From Anaerobacillus sp. (GTDB taxonomy: Bacteria; Bacillota; Bacilli; Bacillales; Anaerobacillaceae), in assembly GCA_007118195.1 (NCBI GenBank), contig SKSA01000269.1, positions 1 through 11,505 of the forward strand: a stretch of 11,505 nucleotides of DNA, read 5' to 3'. Of this stretch, positions 7,439-11,505 are shown in pieces. The notes below the pieces were generated by a model. It was not told where the DNA came from. It made no database searches and saw only the letters and a program-made list of their open reading frames with translations. How positions within the stretch are numbered: position 1 is the first letter of the stretch; every line of letters starts with the position of its first letter. The position numbers were made by a program, and so were the translations under genes.

Positions 7439-9148
7439 ATGAGGCAAAATCATTTTTTAAGCCCAACGCTAAGAGATGTACCATCTGATGCTGAGGTAAG
7501 TAGTCATCAGTTGATGCTGCGTGCAGGGTTAATTAGACAAACAGCTTCTGGGGTATATTCCTTTTTGCCACTCGGTATGCGAGCTCTAAAAAAAGTTGAA
7601 AATATTGTTAGAGAAGAAATGGATGCTGCTGGTGCACAAGAACTTTTAATGCCTGCAGTTCAACCTGCTGAACTTTGGCAAGAAAGTGGTCGTTGGGAAG
7701 CTTATGGTCCGGAGTTGATGAGATTTTACGATCGACATAAACGAGAGTTTGCTTTAGGACCAACACATGAGGAAGTTATTACGACATTAGTAAGAGATGA
7801 TGTTAAATCTTATAAAAAGTTACCGATGACGCTATATCAGATTCAAACAAAATTTAGAGATGAGAGAAGACCTCGTTTTGGTGTTCTTAGATCTCGAGAG
7901 TTTATTATGAAAGATGCCTATTCTTTTGATACGACTCAAGAAGGATTAGATAAAAGTTACGATAGCATGTTTTTGGCTTATACAAACGTATTTACTAGAT
8001 GCGGGTTAGATTTTCGTGCAGTAGTTGCTGATTCTGGTGCCATGGGTGGAAAAGATACACATGAATTTATGGTCTTATCAAGCATCGGAGAAGATACTAT
8101 TGCCTATTCTAGTGTGAGTAATTATGCTGCGAATATTGAAATAGCCCCAGTAGTTTCAAAATATGAAAAAAGTAATGAAGATGAGAAGCCACTTGAAAAA
8201 TTTGATACACCTGATTTAAAAACGATTGATGAACTTGCAAATTCATTGAACATCGACAAAGATAAGCTCATTAAAGCTGTTTTGTTTATGGTTGATGAAA
8301 AGCCGGTTCTTGCTTTAGTACGCGGTGATCACGAAGTAAATGATGTCAAAATTAAACACTTTTATCATGCTCAAGTGGTGGAGTTAGCTTCTCATGAACA
8401 AACAATAAACTACATGAATTGTGAACCAGGTTTTATTGGTCCAATTAATGTTTCTAATGACGTTGATATTGTAGCGGACCCTGCTGTCGAAGCTATTGTA
8501 AATGGTGTTTGTGGAGCCAATGAAAAAGATAAGCATTATAAATATGTAAATTCCCAAAGAGATTTTTCTGTAAAAGATTATATCGATTTAAGATTTATTA
8601 AAGAAGGTGATCCTTCTCCTGACGGCCAAGGAGTGATCAAATTTGCTGAAGGAATTGAAGTTGGTCATGTTTTCAAATTAGGGACTAGGTATAGCGAAGC
8701 GATGGGCGCAGTATTTCTTGATGAAAACGGAAAATCAAAACCAATGATTATGGGTTGTTATGGAATTGGGGTGACGAGAGTTCTCGCTGCAACGATAGAG
8801 CAAAATCATGATGATAAAGGGATTGTATGGCCAACAACTGTAGCGCCATTTGACCTTCATTTAATAGCAGTTAACACGAAAAATGCTGATCAAAAGCAAC
8901 TTTCAGAGGATCTATATAAACAACTTAAACGAGCAGGTTGTGATGTCCTTTTTGATGACCGAGCGGAACGACCTGGCGTAAAATTTGCGGATGCTGACCT
9001 TATCGGCTTGCCGCTTAGGATAACGGTCGGGAAAAAGGCTGCTGAAGGAATCGTAGAAGTAAAGGTTCGCAAAACAGATGAAGTTCTTGAAGTGCACACC
9101 GATCAACTCCTTAATGTAGTCCAAGACTTAACCGAGCGTTTAGCATAA
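7439..9148 (+). CDS. proS: Prolyl-tRNA synthetase, bacterial type with editing domain
   Basis: Class II aminoacyl-tRNA synthetase that charges tRNA-Pro with proline in the cytoplasm. The product is 569 residues, close to the roughly 564 of B. subtilis. Motif 1 lies around 47-76 ([30 protein letters not shown]). GPTHEE is at 107-112. Motif 2 is [25 protein letters not shown] (139-163). Motif 3 is [13 protein letters not shown] (439-451). Between motifs 2 and 3 is the insertion (INS) domain of bacterial ProRS, about 225-405, which deacylates Ala-tRNA-Pro. Lys279 sits where I expect the E. coli editing lysine K279, though I have not aligned it. The anticodon-binding domain fills about 470-569 ([31 protein letters not shown]). 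The ribosome binding site AGAGGTG (7426-7432) lies 6 bases before the ATG, just after the last AAAACTC-type heptad. No T-box leader is present. Repeat elements sit on both sides of the gene. Confidence 0.98.
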   Translation: MRQNHFLSPTLRDVPSDAEVSSHQLMLRAGLIRQTASGVYSFLPLGMRALKKVENIVREEMDAAGAQELLMPAVQPAELWQESGRWEAYGPELMRFYDRHKREFALGPTHEEVITTLVRDDVKSYKKLPMTLYQIQTKFRDERRPRFGVLRSREFIMKDAYSFDTTQEGLDKSYDSMFLAYTNVFTRCGLDFRAVVADSGAMGGKDTHEFMVLSSIGEDTIAYSSVSNYAANIEIAPVVSKYEKSNEDEKPLEKFDTPDLKTIDELANSLNIDKDKLIKAVLFMVDEKPVLALVRGDHEVNDVKIKHFYHAQVVELASHEQTINYMNCEPGFIGPINVSNDVDIVADPAVEAIVNGVCGANEKDKHYKYVNSQRDFSVKDYIDLRFIKEGDPSPDGQGVIKFAEGIEVGHVFKLGTRYSEAMGAVFLDENGKSKPMIMGCYGIGVTRVLAATIEQNHDDKGIVWPTTVAPFDLHLIAVNTKNADQKQLSEDLYKQLKRAGCDVLFDDRAERPGVKFADADLIGLPLRITVGKKAAEGIVEVKVRKTDEVLEVHTDQLLNVVQDLTERLA

Positions 9149-9173
9149 TGATTATTTAATATAAGCTGGTTAA

Positions 9174-9260
9174 AAAGTGTCTGTCACCCCAACGGAATAC
9201 TATTTGTAGAAGTTTGTTTATACAAATTCTATTGATAGCATTTGGGAGGACTGGCACTTT
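9174..9260. repeat. 87-bp imperfect inverted-repeat element (REP/MITE-like) before polC
   Basis: The ends AAAGTGTCTGTCACCCC (9174-9190) and GGGAGGACTGGCACTTT (9244-9260) are 17-base inverted repeats with 13 Watson-Crick pairs and one G-U. Inside them AATACTAT (9196-9203) pairs with ATAGCATT (9235-9242) with one mismatch. Innermost, TAGAAGTTTGT (9207-9217) pairs with ACAAATTCTA (9222-9231) with one bulged G around TTAT. The whole element can therefore fold into one long hairpin. It lies 26 bases after the proS stop and has no coding potential. The nested palindromic design and the GTGTCTGTCACC-type end resemble dispersed palindromic elements of Bacillus genomes. Family membership is inferred, and no second copy is in the window. 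Followed by TTTCCTTTT, it may also end proS transcripts. Confidence 0.75.
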
Positions 9261-9336
9261 CCTTTTGAGTCAGTATGTTTAGTCTGCCAAATTATCTATA
9301 TGTGCATTTTTACACTAAATGAAAGGGGAGGAATTT

Positions 9337-11505
9337 ATGAACGAAGAAACACAAATACGTAAAGAGCGGCTTCAATTACTCCTCCAGCAAATTTTGTTTC
9401 CTGAGGACCTCTCACAAAAGTATTTTCATGATGGCCTCATTCATAAACTTTCAATTTATAAGAACGAAAAAAAGTGGCAGTTTGACTTTCAACTAGAAAA
9501 AATAATTCCTTTTCAAGTTTTTCAACTATTTAATGAAAAGTTAGGACAAGCTTTTGGACACATAGCAGCAGTATCTTTTACGATACGGTATGCTGACCAA
9601 AAGATTGATGAAAAAACGGTTTTAGAGTATTGGTCTCATATCATTGATTGCTTAGACGGAATATCTCCATCAATTGTACAATTTTTAAAAGGGCAAACAC
9701 CAGTGATTGAAGGGCAAAAGCTAATCATTTCGGTAAGAAACGAAACGGAAGCAACAGCTTTAGCTAGGAAATTAAAAGAACCGTTAAAAGAGGCTTTTTT
9801 TAACGTCGGATTTCCTTATTTTCAAGTTGAAACGACAGTTAAAGAATCTAAAAAAGAATTTCAGCAGTTTGTTCAACAGAAAGAAGAGGAAGACCATTCG
9901 AAAATGGTTGCTGCGATGATTGAGAAGCAAAAACAAGAAAAAAGAGCAGAAAAAATGGGACAATCAGGTGAGGCGTTAACGATTGGTTATCAAATAAAAG
10001 ATAACATCATCCCTATTGAAAATATTCAAGATGAAGAAAAAAAGATTGCGATTCAAGGATATGTTTTTGATGCGGAGACGAGAGAATTAAGAAGCGGTCG
10101 TACACTATTGACGTTTAAAATTACCGATTATACAGATTCGATTTTAGTGAAAATGTTTTCTAATGACAAAGAAGATGTACCACTTCTCCAAGCTGTTAAA
10201 AAAGGTATCTGGGTAAAGGTTCGAGGAGGTGTTCAACACGACACGTTCGTACGCGATTTAGTGATGATTGCCAAAGATATTAATGAAATAAAACCCGTTG
10301 AAAAACAAGACTTAGCACCAGAAGATGAAAAACGAGTTGAATTACATTTGCATACGCCAATGAGTCAGATGGATGCGGTCACTTCACCTAGTCGCTTAGT
10401 AGAACAAGCGAGTAAATGGGGCCATAAAGCGATTGCGATTACAGATCACGGAGTTGTTCAATCGTATCCAGAAGCTTATGGTGCAGGAAAAAAGCATGGA
10501 ATTAAAATTTTATTTGGTTTAGAAGCGAACCTAGTTGATGATGGAGTACCGATTGCCTATAACACTGAAAAACGATCATTAAAAGAAGAAACATATATCG
10601 TCTTTGACGTTGAGACAACAGGGTTATCTGCTGTATATAACACAATTATTGAACTTGCGGCGGTTAAAGTAAAAGATGGTGAAATTATCGACCGTTTCGA
10701 ATCGTTTGCCAACCCACATGAAAAGTTGACAAATACAATTATCGATTTAACAGGAATTACTGATGATATGCTTGTTGATGCGCCTGAAGTTGAGGATGTA
10801 TTAAAAGATTTTAAACGATGGATGGGCGACGATATTTTAGTAGCGCATAATGCAAGCTTTGATATGGGCTTTATTAATGCTGGATTCCGTAAAATTGGTT
10901 TGAATGATTGTACAAACCCTGTGATTGATACGTTAGAATTAGCGAGGTTTTTGTATCCAGAGTTAAAAAATCATCGTTTAAACAATCTTTGTAAAAAATT
11001 CGATATTGAATTAGTTAGTCATCACCGTGCAATATACGATGCAGAGGCTACAGGTTATCTATTATGGAAGTTAGTAAAGGATTGCCTTGAGCGCGACATT
11101 GAGTTTCATGATCAATTAAACGACAATATGGGAAAAGGTGACTTTCATCGCTTAAGACCATCCCACTGCATTTTAATTGCCAAAAATCAACTTGGGTTGA
11201 AAAACATATATAAACTTGTATCATATTCACACCTAGAGTTTTTCCACCGCACACCACGCATTCCAAAATCATTATTACAAAAATATCGTGAAGGAATTAT
11301 TGTCGGTTCTGGTTGTGATAAAGGGGAAGTTTTTGAAGGTATGATGCAAAAATCGAGTGATGAAGTGGAAGAGGTTGCCAAGTTTTATGATTATCTTGAA
11401 CTTCAGCCACCTTCTAATTATCATCATTTAATCGAAAAAGAGCTTATTCGTGATGAATTAGAATTAAAAGATATCATGACAAAGATCGTTACGTTAGGTG
11501 AGAAG
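9337..11505 (+). CDS. polC: DNA polymerase III PolC-type alpha subunit (3' partial)
   Basis: Replicative DNA polymerase of low-GC Gram-positive bacteria, combining polymerase and 3'-5' proofreading in one chain. The window holds 723 codons and stops on a codon boundary; the full protein is about 1440 residues in B. subtilis, so the catalytic palm and C-terminal domains are missing. Visible parts in order are the N-terminal domain (about 1-168), a charged, probably coiled linker (169-208), the OB fold (about 237-315), and the first part of the PHP domain starting ELHLHTPMSQMDAV (HLH at 337-339). Next comes the inserted DEDDh exonuclease, with FDVETTG (Asp424, Glu426), AHNASFD (Asp509) and HRAIYD (His563, Asp568). 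The PHP domain then resumes (RLRPSHCILIAKNQLGLKNIYKLVS). All exonuclease residues are present and I read no stop or frameshift. AAAGGGGAGG (9322-9331) precedes ATG 9337 by 5 bases. It follows proS as in B. subtilis. Confidence 0.97.
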   Translation, partial: MNEETQIRKERLQLLLQQILFPEDLSQKYFHDGLIHKLSIYKNEKKWQFDFQLEKIIPFQVFQLFNEKLGQAFGHIAAVSFTIRYADQKIDEKTVLEYWSHIIDCLDGISPSIVQFLKGQTPVIEGQKLIISVRNETEATALARKLKEPLKEAFFNVGFPYFQVETTVKESKKEFQQFVQQKEEEDHSKMVAAMIEKQKQEKRAEKMGQSGEALTIGYQIKDNIIPIENIQDEEKKIAIQGYVFDAETRELRSGRTLLTFKITDYTDSILVKMFSNDKEDVPLLQAVKKGIWVKVRGGVQHDTFVRDLVMIAKDINEIKPVEKQDLAPEDEKRVELHLHTPMSQMDAVTSPSRLVEQASKWGHKAIAITDHGVVQSYPEAYGAGKKHGIKILFGLEANLVDDGVPIAYNTEKRSLKEETYIVFDVETTGLSAVYNTIIELAAVKVKDGEIIDRFESFANPHEKLTNTIIDLTGITDDMLVDAPEVEDVLKDFKRWMGDDILVAHNASFDMGFINAGFRKIGLNDCTNPVIDTLELARFLYPELKNHRLNNLCKKFDIELVSHHRAIYDAEATGYLLWKLVKDCLERDIEFHDQLNDNMGKGDFHRLRPSHCILIAKNQLGLKNIYKLVSYSHLEFFHRTPRIPKSLLQKYREGIIVGSGCDKGEVFEGMMQKSSDEVEEVAKFYDYLELQPPSNYHHLIEKELIRDELELKDIMTKIVTLGEK

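Noticed and set aside
8890..9124. Two overlapping reverse-strand open frames at the proS end
   Set aside because: Both are antisense to the conserved ProRS anticodon-binding domain and show no independent support.
9261..9336. Possible sigma-A promoter for polC
   Set aside because: TTGAGT at 9265-9270 has no good -10 hexamer at 16-18 bases; the nearby TATCTA (from 9293) is about 22 bases away. The evidence is too weak to annotate.
11048..11381. Reverse-strand open frames at the right end
   Set aside because: They are antisense to the PolC PHP and exonuclease coding sequence, which reads through without interruption.
9337..11505. Frameshift or pseudogene in polC
   Set aside because: I read all 723 codons in frame with no stop and with all expected exonuclease motifs. 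The missing C-terminal half results from the window edge.

Overview
The window is about 11.5 kb of a low-GC Gram-positive chromosome, almost certainly from the Bacillaceae (Bacillales). Three things point there: a PolC-type replicative polymerase, protein sequences close to the Bacillus subtilis orthologues throughout, and the gene order rpsB-tsf-pyrH-frr-uppS-cdsA-dxr-rseP(rasP)-proS-polC, which matches B. subtilis. The sequence does not fix the genus. All ten genes are on the + strand. rpsB is cut by the left edge (about 11 residues missing) and polC by the right edge (about the first half present, ending on a codon boundary).

Layout. 1-3024 is a translation and nucleotide block: ribosomal protein S2, elongation factor Ts, UMP kinase and ribosome recycling factor. 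Hairpins follow rpsB, tsf and frr. pyrH and frr overlap by one base (TAATG). 3055-3135 is a transcription boundary, with a strong intrinsic terminator and then a plausible sigma-A promoter. 3182-7275 is an envelope block: undecaprenyl diphosphate synthase, CDP-diglyceride synthase, DXP reductoisomerase and the site-2 protease RseP/RasP. Dxr makes the isoprenoid precursor used by UppS, CdsA makes the activated phospholipid precursor, and RseP cleaves proteins within the membrane. 7439-9148 encodes prolyl-tRNA synthetase with its editing domain, and 9337 to the end encodes the N-terminal half of PolC.

The genes are ordinary and intact, and I found no undescribed protein system. The unusual material lies in the two spacers flanking proS. 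The rseP-proS spacer (7276-7438) is almost entirely one structure: seven degenerate GAGTTNT-like heptads, a terminator-like palindrome, then eight exact AAAACTC heptads plus one AAAACTG. It has the form of a long imperfect hairpin with one homogenised arm. The proS-polC spacer (9149-9336) holds an 87-bp imperfect inverted repeat with 17-base ends and an internal stem, resembling a REP or MITE-type palindromic element. These two, and the 19-bp perfect hairpin after rpsB, deserve a second look.

The longest open reading frames of tsf, pyrH and uppS extend upstream of the likely starts. Ribosome binding sites and family lengths place the starts at 800, 1742 and 3182. All reverse-strand open frames are shadows of the + strand genes.
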